This document shows, one piece after another, positions 37,700-48,041 of a stretch of 64,000 nt of DNA (position 1 is the stretch's first letter; every line of letters begins with the position of its first letter). Source of the stretch: Massariosphaeria phaeospora. Lineage: Eukaryota; Ascomycota; Dothideomycetes; Pleosporales. The notes beneath the pieces are model-generated. The model had not been told where the DNA came from. It worked only from the letters and a program-made list of their open reading frames with translations, and ran no database searches. The translations under genes and the position numbers were made by a program. The DNA lies in contig JAADJZ010000038.1 in NCBI GenBank assembly GCA_011032825.1, positions 124,001 to 188,000 of the forward strand. The letters run 5' to 3'.

Positions 37700-39089
37700 G
37701 ATTGCGAGGTGATGGGTTGGAGTTTTGGGCGCGAGATTGATGATGAACGAGAAGGAGAAGCGCGTCCACGCGTGCCCAGATGGGTGTACGAGTAATGTAA
37801 CGAGTCATGTGCTAGCGCGAGTTAGCGCGACAATATCTGGGCAATGTGGGGCGGCTTTCCGACTCGCCGACTCCATTCACTCGTCAACCTCATCGCACCA
37901 TCGATTCACTTTCATCCCAGTCCTCATATCATTCATCAACCGCCATACATCCTCCTGTGCCGAAAGTTTGGTTAAGGTTGGGCTGTAGGATGGTGTCCTC
38001 TAGACTTCTTGGAGTTCTTAGGTTCTTGACAGCCGGTTGATTGATCAACTCAAGCTTTTCTCTGCCTATTCGCATCTCCAACATTGAAGCAGTAGTATCA
38101 TACTCGAATCTCCCCGATTGCCATGGTTCCAATCTTCCGATCTTCCTATCTTTCCTATGTCTTTCCCTACAAAGCTTCATGCTAGCTTCCATGCAATGCG
38201 AACTGCTTAATCGAGGCAAGACATGAGATATGGCGCAACGCTACAGCTTGGGATAGCTTTGCTGCAAAGATATCAAGAGCTTGCTCAAGAACTGGCCTAC
38301 ACCAGGCTGTAATGCTGCGACCAGCCATGCCTAGTAGGAGATCATCGCGGAACCTCTCGTCCGCCCAATACCCTCTCCCGTGCCCGTCTGTCTCGCCTTC
38401 CTTGCCAGGGTCATATCGTACAGCTTGGGATGGATTTACTGCAAATATGTCGAGAGCTGTGCAAAAGAAATACCTACACCGGCCTGTTATACTGCAGTCA
38501 GATATGTCTAGTAAGAGGGCAACGCGGAACCTCTCCCTCGCTCAGAGTGCTCTCTCGTGGCCCTCTGTCAGACCCTCGACAGAGCGCAGAGCTACAGCTT
38601 CATGTAGCCTTCCTGTAAATGGACCAAGAGCTTAAGACAGAACTACCTACATCAGCCTGTACCGCTGCAGTCAAGCATGAGCACACGGGCCTCTCCCATG
38701 TCCGCCCAGGATCGTCAATGTGACGCAGATACAGCTGATTTCGGCGAGGGTATCCATAGTTTTACCCGTGGGCAGAGCACTAGTCTCAATCCATCGACCG
38801 GTGAGAGAGAGAGAGAGCCGGGGGGTGAGGGCCGCAGTCTGGAGTGGAGCCAGTATACGCCCTCTGATTCACCCAGAGGCCCCTCTCACCCGGGGCGGAC
38901 CCGGCAGGCGCAAGAGCACCCTCGCCTTCACCTTCCCTACGCTCTCACTCTCCGCTCGCCACCCGACCCCGCCTTTTCTGGCGACGATAAAACTTTTCCG
39001 CTCGCGCTCTCCGCTCCCTCTTTCCTCCACCCTCGTTCCTCTTTCCTCCACCCCACTCTCTCTCAACCGCAGCTGGCGACAACACCACA
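37700..39089. other. Divergent intergenic region upstream of chitinase
   Basis: 1.4 kb between the divergent acidic-protein and chitinase genes. The middle holds a diverged tandem repeat array (listed separately). The last 80 bp before the chitinase ATG are pyrimidine-rich, with a repeated CCTCTTTCCTCCACCC unit, typical of strong fungal promoters or leaders. Confidence 0.55.
38169..38740 (+). repeat. Diverged ~175-bp tandem array, three copies plus a partial
   Basis: Copies begin at ACAGCTT in 38243, 38420 and 38594 (spacing 177 and 174 bp). A fragment matching the start of copy 3 lies at about 38169-38220. Shared blocks recur in the same order: ACAGCTTGGGAT, CTGCAAA.AT.TC.AGAGCT, CCTACACC.GCCTGT, an ATG.CTAGTA block, GCGGAACCTCTC, and CC.TCTGTC. 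Copies 1 and 2 are clearly alike by eye; copy 3 is more decayed. An open frame spans 38312-38635 in phase with the 174-bp period and repeats RNLSSAQ / RNLSLAQ, but codon evidence for a real gene is weak. Confidence 0.75.
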
Positions 39090-42000
39090 ATGCGGCTGCC
39101 TCTCCTCTCGTTCCTGCTTGTTGCAGGGCAGGCTGCTTCGGCCGCCCCGCGCTCCAACGCTCCTCAATCCGACGCTCCCCAAGCCAACGTGTCGTACTAC
39201 GGCGCTCCGCGAGTCCTGCTCCAAGGCACTCTGCCCATCCTCGAGATCGGCGCTGATTACATCAGCGGCCAGTCACGAGCTGCCCGTGGTGACTCGAACA
39301 TTGCAACCGGCTCGGGCGACCAGTGCGGACCCGACAAAGAGTGCAGCGACAAATCGTGCTGCAACTCGGACGGCTGGTGCGGCTTTCGCCCAGAGCACTG
39401 CAAACCCAATTCTCCGGCCAAATGTCATTCCAACTGCGACGCCAAGGCTGATTGCGGTGAATTCTCCGAGGGCGGCAAGAAGACGTGCCCACTGAATCTG
39501 TGCTGTTCTTACTATGGCTGGTGTGGGGCCAGCGACTGGTTCTGCCGCTCCAAGGACGACTGGGGCAATGAAATTCCCTGCCAACAGAAGTTCGGCAAGT
39601 GTGGCGTGGCAGCGAAGCCTAGCTGTGGTAAGACCAGCGGGTCTGCTTCAAAGCGCCGTGTAGCCTACTACCAGGTTTGGTACGTCGTCCATTCATCCTC
39701 CAGCCGATACGTCTAACTTGCCTACCTACTCAGGAACACCCGCACTCGTGATTGCCACAAAATGTGGCCAGATCAGCTCAATACCACGGGAATCACGCAT
39801 CTCAACCTCGCTTACGCGTCCATCGACCCCAAGACATACCAGGTCAAGCCTCAGCATCCTGACGATGAGAAGCTCTACTGGGATTTCACCAACCTTCAGC
39901 GAGACGGCCTCGAGACGTGGATCACCATTGGCGGCTGGGAATTCAACAATGAAGGCCCAACGCAGAAGACCTGGTCCGAGATTGCGGGCAATGAAGAGAA
40001 GCGTAAGACATTTATCGACTCCGTAATGAAGTTCATGGAGAAGTACCGTTTCCAAGGCCTGGACGTCGACTGGGAGTATCCCTCTGCCTGGTGGCGTGGT
40101 GGCGACGATCCTGCCGACACTATGAATCTGGTAAGACTCCCAGCTGGAGACTCCTGTTTCTGCTAACGCTCGTAGGTGCGTCTACTCAAAGGTCTCAAAG
40201 AGGCCTTCGGGGATCGCTATGGTCTCAGCACCATCCTTCCGTCAGACTACGGCTACCTCGGCAAAATGGACCCCAAGGCTATGGAATCCGCGGTCGACTG
40301 GTTCAACTTCATGGCCTATGACTTGCATGGGGTTTGGGATAAAGATGTTGCTGTAAGTCCTCCCACCTCGTGTACTGTATAAACTTGCATGTTGCAAGTT
40401 TGCGTGGTATTGAGATCATCGCTAAAACCCCGACTAGCGACTTGGCCCGAAGATCCGAGGCCATACGGACATCCAGGAGATAGACAATCGCCTCCACCTG
40501 TTATGGTTCAATGAGGTTGACCCGAAGAAAATCAATCTTGGAGTAGCATACTACGGCCGCGGCTTCACTGCATCGAGTTCCGACTGCGTCAAGTATGAGT
40601 GCGAATTCAAGGGCGCTAGTAAGGCAGGTTCTTGTATGAAATACGAAGGCATCATGAGCAACTGCGAGATCCAGGATCTTATCAAAGAGAAGGGATTGAA
40701 GCCGGAGTTCATCCAGGATCGAGCGATCAAGCAGATCACGTGGGATGACCAGTGGATGGGCTACGACGACCACGACACTCTGGCAATGAAGGCCGATCTC
40801 GCCAACGATCGCTGCCTCGGAGGAACTGTCATCTGGTCGCTCGATTATGAGTGTTTTGCTGGTAGTGGCAATCCTGATCCCCGCTTCACCTCGTCGGCTT
40901 CCGGAGGCCAATCAAGCAAGACCAGCGAGCCATCTGGTTCGCAGTCTGGTGGTCAATCTGGAACCCCAACCCCTACAGGAGGTCAACCGTCTGGCTCGCA
41001 GTCTGGTGGTCAGTCCGGAACCCCCACAGGAGGTCAATCATCTGGTTCGCAGTCCAATGGATCCCCTACTGGAGGTCAGTCATCTGGCTCGCAATCCGGT
41101 GGTCAGTCTGGAGCCCCCACAGGTTCTGGCTCGCAGTCCGGAGGTCAATCTGGAACGCCTACAGGAGGCCGGCCGTCCGAAACCTCGTTTTACAAAGATC
41201 CGTCAGTCTCCCCGGATGTTCAATGTCCCGATGACGTGTGGTGGAGGAATGAGAAACCGACTGTCAACTGCATTCCACCATGCACCATGGTGTTGCCACC
41301 TTTTCAACTCTGCTCGAAGACGACGATCTCATGGCCTTCGCTTACAACAACACTGCTCAAGATCACCGGAGGTGAGACAGGCACCACCTCAGGCGAGGTC
41401 TTGACTATCCATGAAGGCACCATCACAAAGGTTTACACGCAGATTCTCACCGTCAAGGGTGGAACCACGGAAACAGTCACCACGAGCTACTATGTACCGC
41501 CCATCACGACTGACATGATTGAATTCTGGCCCATGTTTGTGTCAGCACGCGAAGCAGGGACCACATTGACACCCGAGCCGCGGGTCATTCCATGGGCTTT
41601 TACGGTTAGCCTACCTTCCGGTCATCGTACGTTTCCACCTGGCCATTACCCTGGTGCCCCACTCAGTGGTAACCCTTCCGTGTCGGGAATCAACACTCAA
41701 GACCCACGTGTTTGGGCGGCAGATACCGACAAGGTTCAGATGCAGGTCATGCCGACTCATGGTTTCCCGCTTCCGACTCATGGGTGCCATGCTGGCGGTG
41801 ATGCCAAGATCACTATCCCTTCGCAGTGCACGTTCGACTGGTGCTCTGCCTACAGCACGATCCCCATGACAACTGCTCCTCCCCAATGTACGGGAGACTG
41901 GTGTGGAGGATGGCCCAAGTGCAACGATATCTTCTGTGGTGGAAACACTCCGTCCCCCACCGAGACCAACAAGTTCCCGGCAGTGGTCGTTCATAGCTCG

Positions 42001-43415
42001 AAATCACCGGAAGCTAGCGGTGGGGCAGTTAGGACCAAAAAGGAATGCGGGCTCTTCGGCTGCGATGGTATATGCCTATTCAACTGCAGCGGAAAGGACA
42101 AGCATGGGTGCCTCCTCTTCTGCGATGGCGGAGGAGGTGGTGGCGGAGGTGGCGGATGTGGCTTCTTCGGCTGCGACGGAGGATGCGGATTGAATGGCTG
42201 TGGACATGGTGGCAGTGGTGGTGGTGGTATCTGCCCTCTCGAAGTAAGTTCTCTGCTCACTCACCTCCAAAATGCACAACTGACCATGACTAGAAATGCG
42301 GCGGCGAAGGCTGCAAGGGCAGCAAATGTGGCTCCTCGTCTAAACCTGGCTCTACCCCAGACCCAACAGGCTCCCCATCTAAATCCGATGGAGGTGGATC
42401 CGGTTCGGCAACTAATACAGGTGGTGGTGGATCAAACACTGGTGGTGGTGGATCGAATACAGGTGGTGGATCGAACACAGGTGGTGGATCTAACACAGGA
42501 GGTGGATCAGGTTCCGCATCAAACACAGGAGGTGGATCAGGTTCCGCGTCAAACACAGGAGGTGGATCGGCTTCCGCAACTAACACAGGAGGTGGATCAG
42601 CTTCCGCGTCGGGATCACAGTCTAGCGGAGGATGCGACGAAAAGGACAAGACGACCGTCACGGACGTTTGGGTTTCCTGCAGCGACATCAATTCTTCGTC
42701 TTCGTCCTGCACCACGACTTCCAGCCAAACGAAGACTGGTTGCGGTATTAAGCCGAGTGCAACCACCACGAACAAGGGAGCGTCCTGTACACGAGCTCCG
42801 CTGGCTATGGATGACGATGAGGGTGACAATGACGGCATACCGACCAGCTCCAGCTCGAGCAAAACGTCCTCAACCTCGTCCTCAGCCACTCCGTCATTTA
42901 CCCCGTCGCAAGGTAACTGGCTGGCCGACTTTTACCAAGAGATGGAGGGGGACAGGTCCGCCCTCAAATGGAAGCTGAGCGATTCCGACTCTAAAGCACC
43001 GAAAGGCGAAGGCCAGGGCTCCCCCATCAAGTCTTCGAACTGGAATGTGGGAGGTCCTGGGGAAATGAGAGGCAGTATCAAAGTCACTGTGATCAACGAG
43101 CGCAACATCGACAAAGTCGACGTCACCCTCGAGTACAGCGTCGACGGCTGTACCATCACCTGGAACACCGGCACCATCGACACCGACAAGAAGAAGCTCC
43201 GGCCGGGCCAAGATGAGAAGGCCTTGTGGAAATGCGACGCTGGGACCGAGGATCCGGACCGCAAGAAGATGGGCTGCAGCGACGTCCGCAACGACCCGTG
43301 GAAGTTCCAGAAGAAGAATGCCGGCTATGAACGCCATTTCCAGTGCTGGTGGTCCGAGCCGTGGCGTCGTACCGACGGGCCGAAGCCTCCCCGGCTCGCT
43401 GCTACCGCTGCTTGA
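39090..43415 (+). CDS. Modular class V (GH18) chitinase with CBM18 domains and long repeat tail
   Basis: Secreted endochitinase-type enzyme. Exons 39090-39679, 39734-40130, 40176-40352, 40438-42243, 42294-43415 (1363 aa, phases agree). Seen: signal peptide (LPLLSFLLVAGQAASA); two hevein-like CBM18 chitin-binding modules at about residues 77-115 and 120-165 (CNSDGWCGF, CCSYYGWCGASDWFC); GH18 barrel at about 190-520 with the catalytic GLDVDWEYP near 305 (Asp-x-Asp-x-Glu intact), TIGGWEF, FMAYDLHG and GGTVIWSLDYE. After that come an 840-residue tail: GSQSGGQSGTPTGG repeats; a threonine-rich region; a Cys/Gly module (CGLFGCDG, CGFFGCDGGCGLNGCG); GGGSN-type repeats; a Ser/Thr linker; and a globular C-terminus (about 1225-1363) with paired cysteines and tryptophans. 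The front half fits subgroup-C chitinases, which have been linked to attack on or defence against other fungi and to wall remodelling. The tail is likely a wall-anchoring or glycosylated spacer. Confidence 0.95.
42415..42612 (+). repeat. Coding Gly-Ser/Asn-Thr-Gly minisatellite
   Basis: Imperfect 15- to 33-bp units, such as AACACAGGTGGTGGATC and AACACAGGAGGTGGATCAG, encode repeated NTGGGS and SASNTGGGSG blocks in the chitinase tail. Repeat-length variation between strains is to be expected. Confidence 0.85.
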
Positions 43416-44181
43416 GTGAATGGAGATGGAAACGACGGATTGGCGGCGACACGAATAGTGTGCTGCCTTGCAATATGGTGTATATCGGTCGCGATTTAGA
43501 TGGATCGATCTCGAGCATAGTATAGGAACGACTTCTAATTGCCCCTTTAGCTGGGTAGAATGGCAATCGTTTCTTCAACTGATGTTCTCTGCTTGTGTGA
43601 CTCTTGACGTGTGTGTGGCCGTTATAGACTTCCTTATGATGATTGGTGCTTTGTGTGCCCGTATTAGGCAGGTCTGGAGACAAAGATTTCACGAAGTCCC
43701 CGCCACAAAAAGAACCCGTGATATGTAGAGACGCTCGCTTATCCACCTAGGGCCAGTGCGCCGTGCGCATGGCAAATTTATCCCCTAATATAGGGATACC
43801 TTGGTAAGCCGCGAGTACTTGAGTCAGTCGTATGGTGCCCAATAAAATGTTTCGCGGCTCTTCTATGAGTGATATTTGCCCACAAGTTCCAACCTTCCTA
43901 ATCGGGAAAGTCTCGTTCTGGCGTGGATCGCCGCTGGGGCAAATATCGATGGTATGGATTTTGGAACATGCACTTTACAGTTATACCAAGGGGAGCGCAA
44001 GACAGATCGACGTTGTTGGCACTCCACAATTGAGTTAGATACGACCTGAATCTGCCACTATACTCCGTACATTACACCATATCCCTTGGGCCGTCGAACG
44101 TCGTCCCCGTGCAGAATCAAAACCAAGAGCATGGCAGTGCGAAGTGCCGGAGTTGGGCAAATTGGGGTAGAGCGTCAAGTC
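43416..44181. other. Convergent intergenic region
   Basis: 770 bp between the chitinase and coiled-coil genes. Only short, motif-free frames are seen. Confidence 0.45.
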
Positions 44182-45125
44182 TTAGATACACTGGCGTTTG
44201 GATTGTTTATCGAACGGACTGGTGGATCTCCGTTTCAACGCGGCCTCGTCTGCATCTTCCGTTGTGGGATTTAGACTTGAGGAGCCATTGTCGCTGACAG
44301 TTGCCTCGCCATAAGTGACCTGTAAATCGGATGGCCCGAGAGATTGCTGGATCAGGCTGACGGATGTCTTGACGTCGCCGACCACGGATTCAGTAGTGTT
44401 CACGGTCCCCTCGATCCTGCCCAGCCTTTCCCTCATGGGCACAAGCTCCCTTGCCACATCGTTCATGCTCATGTTCTCAACGATAGCGACACCAGTATCA
44501 GCAATCCTGCTTTCCACTTCCCCATTGAGAACCGAGTTCTTTCGTTTGAGATCCTTCAACTGAATGTCTCGCAACTCCAGATCCTTCCTCAGCAGCCGGT
44601 GCTTCAAGCTGTAACCTTCAGCAAGCTTGAGGTTATCGGCAGCTTCCTTCTTGACGCGCTGGAACTCGTCGTCGGTGTGCACCTTGTCGGACCTCGCCCG
44701 AGACACCTCATCCTTTGCCTGACCCAACTCTTTACGAAGCGAGTCGAGTTGCGTCTGCAGCTCAGTCTTCTCATCCTTGAACTGTTCAAACTAAAGGCGA
44801 GTCTGTCGTTATCCTTCTTCTGTGACAGCAAGGCCGCGTGCAGAGTGTCGAACCTGTCGGATTGGCCGTCGACCACCGCATAGAGGCCGTCGAAAAGTGC
44901 CGTGCGGAGATCCTTGTTCTGACCTTCCAAGGATGTCGCGTGCCAGTTACTGATGTGCAGCTCGCTCTGGTACCGTTTGCTTAGTCGCAGGGCATGATCC
45001 CTTGTCGCGTGAGCCGCTTTCAAAACTGCGTTGTTTTGCGGGTCGCAGAGAATAGCAGGCTTGGGCTTGGGTTGGTACACGGGGCTGGCGCCGGAGGCGG
45101 GGCTGGAAGTCGAGGAGCTGGCCAT
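44182..45125 (-). CDS. Coiled-coil protein of unknown function, apparently frameshifted
   Basis: The N-terminal frame starts at ATG 45125 and reads well to about 44795 (ATRDHALRLSKRYQSEL ... DTLHAALLSQKKDNDRLAF). The coiled coil then continues in another frame from about 44790 (FEQFKDEKTELQTQLDSL ... LKHRLLRKDLELRDIQLKDL) to the stop at 44182, ending in a basic KRRSTSPFDKQSKRQ tail that could be a nuclear-localisation signal. A TAG at 44793-44791 closes the second frame exactly at the junction. No phase-compatible intron with a good donor is visible, so this is either a one-base sequence error, a genuine frameshift or an unusual intron. Heptad-rich helices cover most of the product. No family recognised. 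Confidence 0.55.
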
Positions 45126-46007
45126 GACGAGGGAACTGCGGACGGAGAAGTTAGCGAGGTCCAGAGAGAAGCTTAAGCACCGTGAGGGTGATGACGGGAC
45201 AAGCAGAAGAAGATAGAGTTTGTGTGTGATGTGCTTGAGTTGGCGTAGAGAGTGGCTGCAAAGAAGGCAGTGAGGAACCGAACTGTGAACCTGAAGAGGA
45301 AAAGGAGAGCGGAGCGCCCCTCGTAGAAGTTATTTGCACTGCACGGGCCCGTGCGGCGGGTTCGTGGCGTCATGCTGGCGTCGACTGGCGGCGGCGTTCC
45401 GTAGTAGGCATGAGCGCGGCCATGATATGAGAATCGGCATCACATGCCGATGGAGTCATCGGCGATCGTGTCAATCGGCCTGTGAAGAATGCACACCTGG
45501 GGCACACTTGGAGCACAACTTTGACGGAGGCCATGCTAGGAAAAGGGGGAGTGGATGGCAACAATGTTGCCAGCTACGTACCTTTTGCTTAAACGACGAG
45601 ATATGTCCCATGCTTCCATACTTGAAGAACTTGCCTTATTACAGCTTGCTTCTTGTATCTGAGCCTTGAGCCCGTCGTGGTTGGCATCTTCACAAGTAGC
45701 AGACTCTGGACGGGAATGGGGAACTACCTTACAAAGCCTCAGGTACGTAAAAGGCAGATGTGGGAGAAAATTTCGATTACCCCGACTCATGTGGTGTGCA
45801 GGTGATATGTTACCCCAAATACAGGGCTTGCGTCTAATCTACGCAGTTCCGCCGCCGCCCAGCTGCGAGCTTGGGCCATATAAGAGACAAATGAAATCCA
45901 TACTCAAGTCAAATCAAATCATTACCAAGGCAGAATATAGCCCGCGCCAAACTTTCCGAATCAAAACTCTTGTAGATCCTTGCTGCTGACAAAGAAAAGC
46001 ACTCTGC
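45126..46007. other. Intergenic region
   Basis: 880 bp between two minus-strand genes. Holds the promoter of the coiled-coil gene and the 3' flank of the F-box gene. No gene or RNA supported. Confidence 0.45.
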
Positions 46008-47240
46008 TCACGTCTCCCTATTGACGATCACTTTCTGCTTGTTGGTGAAGTGTTCGTGTGGGGCCGCACGAATGACGTCAATGCCAAACTCCGTACGAAG
46101 CCTTGCGCCAGGGCAATTCTCGTCCTGCGCCTTCCTGAACTCGGCTGTCGATTTAAGGAGACTTGTAAGAAGCCGAGGCTCGACGTTCTTGATAGGCCGG
46201 CTAGGCGGCAGCCTCGAGCCGTTCGACGCTTCTGACCAGTGTACTTCATGCATAATGGCAGTCTCAATATCTCGGGCGCTTCCAAAGTATTCTTCGTTGT
46301 CGTGGCCGCGGACCACGTACTCCCCACCCCAGCCTCTATTTCGACGCTTGACAGGGTACTCCGTCATAGTATGGGTAGCTACGTCTCGAACGCGTATGAA
46401 ATCTTGACCAAGTGCCTGCGACAGTATAATGAACCGGCTAAGATGTGGGAAGGCGCCGGCGGAGCGTAGAGGTAGGGCGTGACGGAACAGTTTGTTGGGA
46501 ACGAGATAGCCCTGGCTCATGAGGGTCTTCTGCATCTGACAGTCGCAAACACATCCAGGGTGGCCCATTCGATTCTCTGGGTCGTGTTCGAGCTTGATGG
46601 AGGCCAATCGCAGGGTAGATGTGGGCTGATGGGTTCCTTGGGCCTGGAGAGCGCGGAAAATGTCCGTGCACATGCAAGAAATCCGAAGACGAAGGGTATG
46701 GAGCTGCAGAAGCAGCTTGCTGATGTCATGGCAGAGATGAGGTGTAGACGTTCTAGTCGGCCGGTCCTCCCAAATACCGTCCAAGCCTTCCGTATCCAAC
46801 TCAAGATTGATGACAGAAGGGGGCAGAGCATTGATGATCCTACTGATCGCGAATGCAGGGAGAATGCAGCGACGGTCAGCATGGCCATCAATATTGATGG
46901 AGAAAGTAGCAAGCTGTGGTAAAGATCCCAGACAGCTACACAAGACGTCGATGTGATGCGAGGCATGCTGCATTCCAATCATGAAGCCTTGGAGAAGGCC
47001 CACCTGAGGCTGAAGCCGGATTGATTTGACCAGCCCATTGCCAGCGTTGTGTCGCACAAAGCGGGCCAGGACTGCGTTAGTGTTCATTTTCCAGGACAAA
47101 ACGACATTCTCGAGGAATTGAGCGCGGGCCGGTTCGTGCAGCCGTTTGCAGGTCAGGGCGAGAGCGAGGAGCGATCTAGGTTCAAGGTCGGCGAAGATGG
47201 CATTGAGCAATTCATTGGGAAGATGCGTGATGGGAGCCAT
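46008..47240 (-). CDS. F-box protein
   Basis: Single-exon protein of 410 aa. The N-terminus THLPNELLNAIFADLEPRSLLALALTCKRLH is a standard F-box, which docks on Skp1 in SCF ubiquitin ligases. The remaining about 350 residues should recruit the target: leucine-spaced strands (PPSVINLELDTEG, LLLQLHTLRLRIS) suggest a degenerate leucine-rich or fungal F-box C-terminal fold, and CVCDCQ forms a small cysteine cluster. No known named family recognised beyond the F-box. The frame is intact, and the start is set by the F-box lying directly behind the ATG. Confidence 0.88.
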   Translation of the reverse strand: MAPITHLPNELLNAIFADLEPRSLLALALTCKRLHEPARAQFLENVVLSWKMNTNAVLARFVRHNAGNGLVKSIRLQPQVGLLQGFMIGMQHASHHIDVLCSCLGSLPQLATFSINIDGHADRRCILPAFAISRIINALPPSVINLELDTEGLDGIWEDRPTRTSTPHLCHDISKLLLQLHTLRLRISCMCTDIFRALQAQGTHQPTSTLRLASIKLEHDPENRMGHPGCVCDCQMQKTLMSQGYLVPNKLFRHALPLRSAGAFPHLSRFIILSQALGQDFIRVRDVATHTMTEYPVKRRNRGWGGEYVVRGHDNEEYFGSARDIETAIMHEVHWSEASNGSRLPPSRPIKNVEPRLLTSLLKSTAEFRKAQDENCPGARLRTEFGIDVIRAAPHEHFTNKQKVIVNRET

Positions 47241-48041
47241 AGCGAGGTCGAGATTGGGGCGCCCAGACTCACGATGTCGGTAATGGGTGGTCGGGGGTGG
47301 AGTGAGGTTGCAGGCGCGGCTGCAGTTGCAGCCTGCGAATTCAGTAGGTCTGCGCTACGACCGAAGCGGCCTAGCGCATGATTCCGACCCCCTCATGACG
47401 CAGCTGCACCCCGCTGGCAGAATCTGTCGCCGGCGCGATCCTCCTGGAACTATGGCAGTTTTTAGGAACATGTGATTCATTGCCTACCTATCCTACAAAG
47501 CCCTATCGTGTCCAGCATAATAGACAATGCCATAGTAAGAGTAGTCTCCCGACATGTTACTGAAAAAAAAGCTGCATCCCAACAATTCGTGTGAGTTCCC
47601 AATTGTATGATTTTAATTAGAATTCTTGAGCTTCGGTGAATGGGAGAATCACGTGTCGTCAATCATCATAGAGGGATGAACCTTCGGATACAACTTGAGA
47701 TAAAAGTTTTCCCACAGCAGATACAGTGTTAGAATAGACAGTGAAGAGTACGCACCACGCACGCACTATGCCAATCCGAACTGTCCCATTAGCATGCAAT
47801 TGGAAATGATTAGCTACAGGACGTTTCAAGGTCACAAATCCAGGCGCAGCTGCCTTGGCATTCCTATTCACATTTCAATCGGTATCTGCGGTATACTCTA
47901 GTAGCTACCGGCGTGCTGTATCCACGGTTCATCTGATCCTATATGCGCAGGTCTAGTATCGTGAGCGCCTCCATCCTAGGCACATATGCAGTGCCCCAAT
48001 CCATCCAGATAAATTGATCCCATCCCCCAATATCACCCACT
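47241..48041. other. Intergenic region
   Basis: 800 bp between two minus-strand genes. It contains an A-run near 47562 and AT-rich stretches. No gene supported. Confidence 0.45.
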
